A stretch of 12,194 bases of DNA from RAM1 sp040376925. Lineage in GTDB: Bacteria > Pseudomonadota > Gammaproteobacteria > Burkholderiales > Burkholderiaceae_C. Of this stretch, positions 1 to 6,547 are shown in pieces; within the stretch, counting starts at the first letter, position 1, and each line of letters begins with the position of its first letter. A program made the translations under genes and the position numbers. The notes below the pieces were generated by a model that ran no database searches, was not told where the DNA came from, and worked only from the letters and a program-made list of their open reading frames with translations. The stretch is from positions 1 to 12,194 of the forward strand of contig JBEIPU010000129.1 of the NCBI GenBank assembly GCA_040376925.1. Reading direction: 5' to 3'.

Positions 1-24
1 CGGGCGGCGCGGGCGGCGCGGGCG
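1..24. repeat. Short GC-only tandem repeat (9-bp unit) in the patatin gene tail
   Basis: The unit CGGGCGGCG occurs twice in tandem and is followed by a partial third copy CGGGCG. The unit is three codons long, so a change in copy number would keep frame; on the coding strand it gives an Ala/Arg-rich repeat. It sits at the window edge, so its full extent cannot be seen. Confidence 0.5.
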
Positions 25-866
25 CCCGGGCGCGGCGGCGCCTGCCGCGACAGTGCCGCCGCGATGCGCGGCAGGCTGTCCTGCGCGGCGCGGCGGCCGG
101 CCTCGAACAGGTAAGGCATGGCCGAGGTGTCCCACAGGCCCACACGGCGGTCCAGCACCAGGTCGATCGTGATCACCTGCTGGCCCGCGGCCCGGGCGGC
201 GGCCGTGCGCGCGTGCATCAGGTTGTTGATGAGCGTGGTGCTGGTCTGCGCCACCAGGCGCGACAGCCGGTCCACGCGCCGTGGCATCTGGCCGGCAAAG
301 CCGAGCGCCAGCACCACGTCGGCGTCATGCGCGGCACCAATCGGCAAGGGGTCTGACAGCACGCCGTCCACCAGCCGCTGGCCATTGATCTCCACACTGG
401 GAAAGATGATGGGTACCGCCATGCTGGCGCGCAGCGCGTCTGTCAGGCGGCCACGCCTGAGCACCACCGGGTCGCCGCTGACGGCATGGGTGGTGGCCAC
501 CCGCAGCGGCACGGGCAGCTGCTCCAGCCGCAGGTCGCCAAATGCATCGGCAATGCGCCGGGCGATCAGCGCGTCATCGCGCATGGCAAAACCGTCGCCA
601 AAGCCGGCCAGGCGCGGCAGGATCATCTGCGCATAAGCGCGCCAGCGCCGCTGCTGCGTGAGCTCGGGCGACCACAGCCGCGTGGCCAGCTGCAGCGCCT
701 CCTGTGCCTGCAGCCCCATGGCAATGGTGGCGCCAAACAGCGCGCCCGAGCTGCAACCGGCGATCAGCCCGGGGCGGATACCCTCTTCGGCCAGCTGCTG
801 GGCAATGCCCAGCGCCGCCACGCTGCGCACGCCGCCGCTGCCCAGGACCAGGGCCAGATTCTTCAT
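1..866 (-). CDS. Patatin-like phospholipase (RssA-type), 3' end outside window
   Basis: Predicted serine lipid acyl hydrolase of the patatin family, with a Ser-Asp catalytic dyad. About 288 codons are open from the ATG at 866 to the window edge without a stop. Visible motifs are a Gly-rich oxyanion segment GSGGVRS (residues 9-15), the nucleophile elbow GCSSG (37-41, Ser39), the ASMAVPIIF segment (147-155) and the dyad Asp in VDG (Asp167). There is no signal peptide, so it is probably cytoplasmic or peripheral, like the short RssA/YchK proteins. Its ATG overlaps the stop of the upstream hydrolase in ATGA, so the two are probably translationally coupled. The visible C-terminus becomes Pro/Arg/Ala-rich and lies on a 9-bp tandem repeat. 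Substrate is unknown. The family call is firm. Confidence 0.9.
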   Translation of the reverse strand, partial: MKNLALVLGSGGVRSVAALGIAQQLAEEGIRPGLIAGCSSGALFGATIAMGLQAQEALQLATRLWSPELTQQRRWRAYAQMILPRLAGFGDGFAMRDDALIARRIADAFGDLRLEQLPVPLRVATTHAVSGDPVVLRRGRLTDALRASMAVPIIFPSVEINGQRLVDGVLSDPLPIGAAHDADVVLALGFAGQMPRRVDRLSRLVAQTSTTLINNLMHARTAAARAAGQQVITIDLVLDRRVGLWDTSAMPYLFEAGRRAAQDSLPRIAAALSRQAPPRPGARAARAA

Positions 867-1804
867 ACCGCCTCCCGCTGGGCAATGAACTTCACCACGG
901 CATCGATCACGCTGGCGCTGCGCAGCACCAGGTGGTGGCCGTAGCCGCGCGTGCGCTTGAATGCCACGCCCGCGCGCGCCTGAGACAGCGCCAGGCCGTG
1001 CTCGAAAGGGATTTCCTCGTCGTCCTCGTCGTGCACCACCAGCGTGGGCGCGTCGCTGGCGCGCAGCATGTCCACCACCGACATGCGCGCCCAGTCCAGC
1101 CGGCCGCCGTACAGCCGCACCAGGCGCCGGCGCACACGCGCGAGCACCGGCGCCGTCAGCCCCACATGCTCGGCAAACGCCTCGGTGAACCAGTTGCAGT
1201 GATCAAACGAGCTGACCAGCACCATGCGCTGCGCCTGCACGCCCCAGTCGCGCTGCGCATACAGCGCCATGGACGCACCGAACGAATGCGCCAGCACCGC
1301 GTGCAGCGGCCCAGTGTGAGCCGCAACAGCCGCTATAGCCGACGCAAACTGCACCAGGTCAGTGGTGCGGCCCGACGATTCGCCATGGGCGGGCGCGTCA
1401 AACGCCACCACCTTGAAGCCGGCGCTGACCAGCGGCCCCACCAGGCGGCCCATGTGCGTGGCATGCGAACCCCAGCCGTGCACCATCAGCACCACCGGGC
1501 CCTTGCCCCAGCTCATCACTGCCAGCTCGCCACCGGCAAACGGCAGGCGCTGGCGCACCGCCTGCTGGCGCAGCGCCAGGTGCCAGTCACGCGGGGCGGC
1601 ACGCGGCGGTGTGGCCAGCTGGGCATAGGCCACGGGCGCTGCAATGGACGGGGCCACGCGGCACAGCACGCCGTAAATGCCGCGCACCAGACGCAGGCCG
1701 CGTGTGGGCGCAAAGCGGCCCGCGCGGCGCGCGCGCACCGGTGCCGGCGCCACCGGCTTGAGCATCTCGGGGAATGGGGTGTCGGGCGAAAACTGGTAAC
1801 TCAT
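863..1804 (-). CDS. Alpha/beta-hydrolase fold protein
   Basis: A 313-residue alpha/beta hydrolase, probably an esterase or lipase-like enzyme of unknown substrate. The core starts near residue 90. It has the oxyanion motif HGWGSH (109-114), a strand and turn FDAPAHGES (135-143), a nucleophile elbow AHSFG (172-176, Ser174), a probable acid Asp262 in HDEDDEEIP, and a probable catalytic His290 in GYGHHLVL. The elbow has Ala in place of the first Gly of GxSxG, a tolerated variant. The first 80 residues are basic and Pro/Ala-rich, without a clear signal peptide. The ATG at 1804 is preceded by a purine-rich AGAGGA at good spacing. Its TGA overlaps the ATG of the patatin gene, which suggests one mRNA for two lipid/ester hydrolases. 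The fold is well supported; the function is not specified by sequence. Confidence 0.9.
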   Translation of the reverse strand: MSYQFSPDTPFPEMLKPVAPAPVRARRAGRFAPTRGLRLVRGIYGVLCRVAPSIAAPVAYAQLATPPRAAPRDWHLALRQQAVRQRLPFAGGELAVMSWGKGPVVLMVHGWGSHATHMGRLVGPLVSAGFKVVAFDAPAHGESSGRTTDLVQFASAIAAVAAHTGPLHAVLAHSFGASMALYAQRDWGVQAQRMVLVSSFDHCNWFTEAFAEHVGLTAPVLARVRRRLVRLYGGRLDWARMSVVDMLRASDAPTLVVHDEDDEEIPFEHGLALSQARAGVAFKRTRGYGHHLVLRSASVIDAVVKFIAQREAV

Positions 1805-1900
1805 GTCTGCATTCCTCTGAAGGGATGGCGGCGAATGTACGGACGCCGACGGAATGCGAACAGGTGAAATTGGTCATGTGCCCCGCGCGGGCATGGGTGC

Positions 1901-1940
1901 CCTCACCCCAGCCCTCTCCCAGCGGGAGAGGGAGCAAGGC
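1901..1940. repeat. Dispersed GC-rich repeat with hairpin
   Basis: The perfect inverted repeat CCCTCTCCC / GGGAGAGGG (1912-1920 and 1924-1932, loop AGC) is preceded by CCCTCACCCCAG. Read on the minus strand it encodes the familiar junk peptide LPLPLGEGWGEG, a signature of a repeat scattered through intergenic regions of many Xanthomonadales and Burkholderiales genomes (from general knowledge, not searched). It starts two bases after the kinase stop. Confidence 0.7.
1912..1932 (-). terminator. Possible terminator hairpin after the kinase gene
   Basis: A 9-bp perfect GC-rich stem with a 3-base loop begins ten bases past the TGA of the histidine kinase. No T-run follows on the minus strand, so it is not a classical intrinsic terminator. 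It could stabilise the 3' end or assist Rho-dependent ending before the downstream hydrolase operon. Confidence 0.35.
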
Positions 1941-1941
1941 C

Positions 1942-3720
1942 TCAAAGCGCCCGCAGCGCCGCCAGCAACGTCGTGCTGGACACCGGCTTGGTCAGCAGGC
2001 GCACCGCATGGGCCTGCGCGGCGTCGCGCAGCGCGGCGTTGGTCTCACCGCTGATCAGCAGCACCTTCTTGCCCTGCCTGCGCAACGCCAGCGCCACGTC
2101 CAGGCCGGACGCGCCATGCGGCAGGCGGGCGTCGCAGATGGCGATGTCGCCAAAGTGCGGGGCATGCAGCGCATCGGCGGCGGTCTCCACATGGCGCACC
2201 TGCAGCCCCCAGGACCGCAGCAGCTGGCGTGTGGCGGCGGCCACGAGCGAGTCGTCTTCCACCAGCAGCACTTCGCGCATGGCCAGCACGGGCTGCGTGG
2301 CTTCGTCCGGGTGCGCCAGCAGGTCGGCGGGCGCCGATTCAACGTAGTGCACCGGCCGCGGCGCGGGCTCGCTGGCGGCGGGGTGGGGCCTATCCAGCAG
2401 CACGTCCACCGTGACGGGCGCGCGCGGCAGCGTCACGGTCATGGTGCAGCCCAGGCCAGGCGCCGAGCGCACGGTGATGTCGCCATTCATCAGCAGCGCA
2501 AACCGCCGCGCAATTGCCAGGCCCAGGCCCAGGCCCCGGCGGCGGTCGCGCGCGTCGTTGTCCTCCTGCACAAATTCCTCAAAGATGCGCTGCTGCGCAC
2601 CGAGGGCAATGCCCATGCCCGCGTCGCGCACCTGCAGCCGCCAGCAGCCCCGGCCTGCGCGCTCGCCAGCGCGCAGCGCCACGGCCACGGTGGCGCCCGT
2701 TGGCGAGAACTTGATCGCGTTGTCCAGCAGGTTGGACAGCACCCGCTGCAGCATCAGTGCGTCAGCCATGGCGAAGGCGCCGGGGCGCACCAGCGCCACG
2801 ATGCGCACGCCCGCGGCCTCGGCCACGGCGCTGTGCTGGGTGACCAGGCTGGCCACCAGCGGCGCAATTTCGGTGGCGCGCAGGTCGGCCTGCACCACGC
2901 CAGAGTCCATGCGCGTGAGGTCCAGCACCTGCGACAGCAGGTCATCCAGCGCACGCCATGACTGTCGTATGCCCTCCACCGCCCGCTGGGCCTGGCGGTC
3001 CTGCGTGGCCTGGGCCATGCGCGACAGCGGCCCCAGATAAAGGCCGATGGCGTGCACCGGCTGGCGCAGGTCATGGCTGACCGCGGCAAAAAAACGCGAC
3101 TTGCTCAGGCCCATGGCCGCCAGCGCGTTGGCCGCCGCCTCGGCCCGGCGGCGCTGCTCGTACTGGTGCTTGACGTTGCTTTCCTGCGCGCGCGACAGGA
3201 ACACCATGGTCAGCGTCATCATCAGGCCGCCCACGCCCATCATGAACAGCAGGCCGCTGTGCTGCGCACCCTCGACCATGAAGCGGATGGAGGTCGGCAG
3301 CACGGCCAGCACCAGCGCAATGGTGGTGCGCATCACGTCGCCCGTCAGGCGCACGGCCACCAGCGTGGCGTTGCCCAGCAGGTAGCTCATCAGCACCGCC
3401 TGGATCGGCAGGTTGCCCGGCACGTACAGGAACCAGCAGGCGCTGCCCACATAAGTCATGAGCACCCACATGTAGATCCGGTACACCCGCTGGCGATGCG
3501 GTTTGGGCTGCGACTTGAACGACGGCTGGTTCACATGCCACCAGCGCAGCACGCTGACCGCTGCAATCACGGCGAACCAGGCGCATACCTGCTGCCACGG
3601 GATGGCCGTGGAGAACATCAGCACGCACAGCAGTTCACAGGCGCGCAGCGCCCACAGCGACAGCGCGGTGTGGGCGCTGTCTTCGGGATCGGGGCGCTCG
3701 CCGGCGGCAGCGGCCGTCAC
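1942..3720 (-). CDS. Membrane hybrid sensor histidine kinase with C-terminal receiver domain
   Basis: A 592-residue inner-membrane hybrid kinase. Residues about 24-175 hold five or six hydrophobic segments and no large periplasmic loop, so the signal is probably sensed within the membrane. A short linker leads to the dimerisation/phosphoacceptor box SHDLRQPVHAIG (His216), the N box LLDNAIKFSP (Asn334), the G1 box DAGMG (366-370) and the G2 box GLGLGLAIARR (397-407). A receiver domain fills about 482-592, with acidic pair Asp489-Asp490, phosphoacceptor Asp530 in CDARLP, Ser557 and Lys578 in TKP. It lacks an Hpt domain. The start is GTG at 3720, inside a GTGA overlap with the upstream response regulator, which is its likely partner. 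The HDLRQP box is typical of hybrid kinases that pair with NarL-type regulators. The signal is unknown. Confidence 0.94.
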   Translation of the reverse strand: MTAAAAGERPDPEDSAHTALSLWALRACELLCVLMFSTAIPWQQVCAWFAVIAAVSVLRWWHVNQPSFKSQPKPHRQRVYRIYMWVLMTYVGSACWFLYVPGNLPIQAVLMSYLLGNATLVAVRLTGDVMRTTIALVLAVLPTSIRFMVEGAQHSGLLFMMGVGGLMMTLTMVFLSRAQESNVKHQYEQRRRAEAAANALAAMGLSKSRFFAAVSHDLRQPVHAIGLYLGPLSRMAQATQDRQAQRAVEGIRQSWRALDDLLSQVLDLTRMDSGVVQADLRATEIAPLVASLVTQHSAVAEAAGVRIVALVRPGAFAMADALMLQRVLSNLLDNAIKFSPTGATVAVALRAGERAGRGCWRLQVRDAGMGIALGAQQRIFEEFVQEDNDARDRRRGLGLGLAIARRFALLMNGDITVRSAPGLGCTMTVTLPRAPVTVDVLLDRPHPAASEPAPRPVHYVESAPADLLAHPDEATQPVLAMREVLLVEDDSLVAAATRQLLRSWGLQVRHVETAADALHAPHFGDIAICDARLPHGASGLDVALALRRQGKKVLLISGETNAALRDAAQAHAVRLLTKPVSSTTLLAALRAL

Positions 3721-4331
3721 AGCCGGTCAGCGTCCATCTGCGCGGCCTGGGTGCGGTTGGACACATTCAGCGCGCGGAAGATTTCGCTCATGTAGTTCTT
3801 CACCGTCCCTTCGCTCAGGCCGAGCTGGCTGGCGATGCGCTTGTTGCTCATGCCCTGGCGCAGCAGCTGGCGCACCTCTTCCATGCGCGGGGTCAGCACC
3901 ACGTCAGGCCGCCGGGCATCCGCCAGCTGCTGCGCAAACGGCGTGCGCTCACCGCGCAGCGCGGCGGCGATCACCGCGCACAGCGCGTCAGACGGCGCGC
4001 TTTTGGGCACAAAGGCATACACATTGGGCAGCGCCAGCATGCGGCGCACCACGTCCGGCGAGGTCAGGGCCGAGATGACCACCACCGGCAGGGCCGGGTG
4101 GCGGCGGGCCAGCTCGGCCAGGCGAAAGCCTTTTTCCATGCCGGGCATGTTCAGGTCGATCAGCGCCAGCTGGGCCGGTGGCGCGCTGGCCGCGGCCTGC
4201 AGCAGTGTGTCGGCGTCGGCGGCTTCGGCGCACTCCACGTCGTCCAGCACGCCAGCCACCAGGGCGCGCATGCCGTCGCGCACCAGTGCATGGTCGTCTG
4301 CGATGAGGATGCGGGTCTTCGGGTCGGCCAT
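3717..4331 (-). CDS. NarL/LuxR-type response regulator
   Basis: A 204-residue two-component DNA-binding regulator. The N-terminal receiver has acidic pair Asp12-Asp13 (ADDHALVRDG), phosphoacceptor Asp59 in LIDLNMPG, Ser87 and Lys110 in FVPKSAPSDAL. After a linker comes a LuxR/GerE helix-turn-helix at about 147-200, with the recognition region SNKRIASQLGLSEGTVKNY. I chose the ATG at 4331 because the receiver begins at once with MADPKTRILIADD; a GTG 60 bases upstream would only add 20 unrelated residues. No clear Shine-Dalgarno precedes either start. It overlaps the hybrid kinase gene by four bases, so kinase and regulator are probably made in fixed ratio. Targets cannot be read from the sequence; autoregulation or control of the divergent AraC gene is possible. 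Confidence 0.93.
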   Translation of the reverse strand: MADPKTRILIADDHALVRDGMRALVAGVLDDVECAEAADADTLLQAAASAPPAQLALIDLNMPGMEKGFRLAELARRHPALPVVVISALTSPDVVRRMLALPNVYAFVPKSAPSDALCAVIAAALRGERTPFAQQLADARRPDVVLTPRMEEVRQLLRQGMSNKRIASQLGLSEGTVKNYMSEIFRALNVSNRTQAAQMDADRL

Positions 4332-4521
4332 GGGCAAAGGGATGGGTCGCTGAACGCAGGTGACAGGTTGGTGCAGCGCAACAGGGCACACTGCCGGGCG
4401 CGAATGATGCGCGCAGCGCCCTGGCCCGTCTTGGCAACCCGTGCGCCGTTCATTTGCATTTCGTGCGCAATTGCTTCAAAGTGCGCCGTTTTTGCGGCTT
4501 ATGTGAAATAACTGACACGCC
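4332..4521. promoter_or_regulatory. Divergent control region between two-component system and AraC gene
   Basis: These 190 bases separate two divergent starts and must carry promoters for both sides unless transcripts begin inside genes. The half nearer the AraC gene is less GC-rich and holds an exact direct repeat GTGCGCCGTT at 4441-4450 and 4481-4490, 40 bp apart, with a further GTGCGC at 4463-4468. I could not assign convincing -35/-10 boxes. No strong ribosome site precedes the AraC ATG. Confidence 0.5.
4441..4490. repeat. Exact 10-bp direct repeat, candidate operator
   Basis: GTGCGCCGTT occurs at 4441-4450 and again at 4481-4490. The 40-bp period is close to four helical turns, so both copies face the same side of the DNA, as expected for direct-repeat sites of AraC-type or NarL-type activators. 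A partial copy (GTGCGC) lies between them at 4463. Confidence 0.4.
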
Positions 4522-5469
4522 ATGGTCATCGAATGGTCCACCGACAGCTTCGCACCGCGCCAGCGCTTTGACCGCTGGCACGAGGCCTGCGCCGAGCATG
4601 TGTACGCGCTGACACTGGAGCGCGACGACCGCGGGCCGTTCAGTGGCCGCATTGCGCGCAGGCGCCTGGGCGCACTGGACGTGACCGACATCCGCTGCGA
4701 TCGCCACGTCGTGCGCCGCAGCGCCCAGGACATCGCGCGCCAGCCCGGTGACGACTACTACGTGTATTTCCAGCGCGCAGGCCAATGCTGGTTTGAGCAG
4801 GGCCGCACCAGCCAGGTGGCCCAGGCCGGGGACATGATCGTGGCCGACCCCAACATCGCCTTTGCCACCGGCACCGACAGCCACTTTGACCTGCGCATCT
4901 GGCGCGTCAACCGCGCACGCCTGGCGCCCATGCTGGCGCTGACGGGCGACGGCCTGCCCATGGTCAAGCTCGCCTGGCACAACGGCGACCACGCGCTGAT
5001 CAACGGCTGGCTGGACGCGCTGCTGCGCAACGAGCACACGCTGTCAGGCACAGGGCTGGACGTGGCCACACAGACGCTGTGCACCCTGGTGGCCAACGCC
5101 GTGGGCGCCACACCCGAGATGCGAGAGCACGGGCCGCTGGCGCGCCGGCGCGCCCTGCTGCAGCAGGTGATGCGCTACATGCAGCTGCATGCGGGCGACC
5201 CGGACATGGGCAGCGCACGGCTGGCGCGCGAGTTCTCGGTCTCGCTGCGCACGTTGCACCAGCTGTTTGAAATGTCGGGCACCACCGTGCACGAATGCCT
5301 GACCGATGCGCGCCTGGCCCGCGCCAGCGCCCTGCTGCGCGACCCCGCCAGCCGGCACCTGGGCACCATGGACGTGGGCTTTGCCGCGGGCTTCAGCGAG
5401 GTGTCCACCTTCTACCGCCGCTTCAAGCAGAAGTTCGGCGTCACGCCCGGCGAATACCGCGCGAGCTGA
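4522..5469 (+). CDS. AraC-family transcriptional regulator (FeaR-like layout)
   Basis: A 315-residue regulator. The N-terminal half (about 5-195) begins FSTDxF-like with a following RFDRWHEA helix and fits the AraC-binding-like domain seen in FeaR/NphR-type regulators, which usually senses a small aromatic or amine effector; that link is inference. The C-terminal AraC/XylS DNA-binding domain spans about 208-315. Its first helix-turn-helix is near 230-250 (ARLAREFSVSLRTLHQLFE). The second carries the family signature at about 285-313 (VGFAAGFSEVSTFYRRF, then FGVTPGEYR). It is divergent from the response regulator gene and convergent with the metallo-hydrolase gene (stops 10 bases apart), so no catabolic operon sits beside it to reveal its target. 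The ATG at 4522 has no evident ribosome site; the mRNA may be nearly leaderless. Confidence 0.92.
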   Translation: MVIEWSTDSFAPRQRFDRWHEACAEHVYALTLERDDRGPFSGRIARRRLGALDVTDIRCDRHVVRRSAQDIARQPGDDYYVYFQRAGQCWFEQGRTSQVAQAGDMIVADPNIAFATGTDSHFDLRIWRVNRARLAPMLALTGDGLPMVKLAWHNGDHALINGWLDALLRNEHTLSGTGLDVATQTLCTLVANAVGATPEMREHGPLARRRALLQQVMRYMQLHAGDPDMGSARLAREFSVSLRTLHQLFEMSGTTVHECLTDARLARASALLRDPASRHLGTMDVGFAAGFSEVSTFYRRFKQKFGVTPGEYRAS

Positions 5470-5473
5470 GCGC

Positions 5474-5487
5474 GCTGCTTCAGCAGC
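5474..5487. terminator. Small palindrome between convergent genes
   Basis: The perfect inverted repeat GCTGCT-TC-AGCAGC lies across the ends of the convergent AraC and metallo-hydrolase genes and overlaps the stop of the latter. It could act as a weak bidirectional terminator, but the stem is short and no T-run follows on either side. Confidence 0.25.
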
Positions 5488-6442
5488 CCGCCGTGCACTT
5501 GGCCGCGGCGTCGAACTCCATCGTCCTTCCCGACAGCGGCACATGCACCGTGGCCCGGGTGGCCTTGATGAAGGCCTCGGTCTTGCTGCCGGGGCGCACC
5601 TTGCCGCCCACGGTGCCGACCTCGTTGGCATGGGAGGCGATCACTGCATTGGGCTTGATCTGCTCGTTCATGACGAACGCAGCCTCCACCGGGCCGGTGC
5701 TGAAGCCGTCGCCCATGTTCATGACGGCCAGCTTGGCGTTGTAGTGGGTGCGCACGATCTCATGGTCGGCGGTGATGCCGGTGTCGCCCGACAGGTAGGT
5801 CACCAGCCCGTTGGAAAAGCGCAGCACATAGCCGGTGGCCGGCCCCACGTCGCCCGCGATGCCGGCATCCGCCAGGAATTTGGCGAACTCGCCGCCGATG
5901 TAGGCCGGGTCCACCCCGTTGCTGTGCAGCGCCGTGACCGTGGCAATGCGCACGCCGCCCACGGTGACGCTGCCGCCAAAGCGCGCCAGCATCGAATCTG
6001 CCGGGTTGCCGCCGTTGGCGCGCAGCTTGGCCGCAAAGAACGCGGGCATTTCGCTGCCGGTGACGATCTTGGCCTTCTTGGCCAGCGCGATGTTCACCGC
6101 GCTGGTGTTGGGCGCGGCCGAGACGGTGACGTCGGGGCGCTCGCAGCTGCCGGCGTTGGGTTCCTTGATGTGGGCGTTGCCCGCGTGGTCGCCATGCATA
6201 TGGCTGACCAGCACGATGTCGATCTTGCCCAGGCGCGGGTCGGTGGGCCCGGCCACGGTGCGGCCCGGGTCGTACAGGATGCGGGTGCCGTTGGGGTCTT
6301 CAAACACCAGCGCGCGGTCCTGCGGGCAGAACTCGCCCTCAAAACCGCCCAGCGGCGTGATCTTGACCGTCTGCGCCAATGCGGGCGAGGCCGCGGCGGC
6401 GCACAGGGCGGCCGCGGCGGCCAGCGATTTCAGCTGCTTCAT
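5480..6442 (-). CDS. Secreted metallo-beta-lactamase-fold hydrolase
   Basis: A 320-residue MBL-fold metal hydrolase exported by Sec. The N-terminus has two lysines, an Ala-rich hydrophobic core and an ALA-Q cleavage site after residue 23. Metal ligands are visible: SHMHGDH (His81, His83, Asp85, His86), likely His173 in ALHSNG, Asp220 in YLSGDTG and His271 in ASHANE. These make a normal dinuclear zinc-type site. The overall layout is closer to UlaG-like or generic MBL hydrolases than to true beta-lactamases; the substrate is unknown. The mature protein contains four cysteines (39, 100, 316, 320), compatible with disulfides in the periplasm. The ATG at 6442 is preceded by AAGGGGA at good spacing. 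The gene lies 105 bases downstream of katE and may have its own promoter. Confidence 0.9.
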   Translation of the reverse strand: MKQLKSLAAAAALCAAAASPALAQTVKITPLGGFEGEFCPQDRALVFEDPNGTRILYDPGRTVAGPTDPRLGKIDIVLVSHMHGDHAGNAHIKEPNAGSCERPDVTVSAAPNTSAVNIALAKKAKIVTGSEMPAFFAAKLRANGGNPADSMLARFGGSVTVGGVRIATVTALHSNGVDPAYIGGEFAKFLADAGIAGDVGPATGYVLRFSNGLVTYLSGDTGITADHEIVRTHYNAKLAVMNMGDGFSTGPVEAAFVMNEQIKPNAVIASHANEVGTVGGKVRPGSKTEAFIKATRATVHVPLSGRTMEFDAAAKCTAGC

Positions 6443-6547
6443 GCAATGTCCCCTTGGTTGTCTGGATGCGCGCCATGATGGGTCGGCCCCGGGGGCTTGT
6501 AAATTGCATCTTTTGGATGGTTTGTTGCAACGGCTGCATGAATTGCT
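6443..6547 (-). promoter_or_regulatory. Gap between katE and metallo-hydrolase gene
   Basis: This 105-base gap contains a local AT-richer block around 6499-6545 that could hold the hydrolase promoter, and the ribosome site AAGGGGA just upstream of the ATG. I see no hairpin that would clearly end the katE transcript, so read-through is possible. Confidence 0.3.

Noticed and set aside
704..1867. Long plus-strand open frame opposite the alpha/beta hydrolase
   Set aside because: His/Gln/Arg-rich translation typical of an antisense GC-rich frame; the minus-strand frame has a full catalytic motif set.
1774..2961. Long plus-strand open frame opposite the histidine kinase
   Set aside because: Low-complexity His/Gln/Arg composition; the opposite strand encodes an intact receiver and ATPase domain.
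4332..4391. GTG start giving the response regulator 20 more residues
   Set aside because: The receiver fold begins right after the ATG at 4331, and the extension has no ribosome site and no family resemblance.
5306..6478. Long plus-strand open frame across the AraC 3' end and opposite the MBL hydrolase
   Set aside because: It covers two well-supported genes in other frames and has no recognisable motif.
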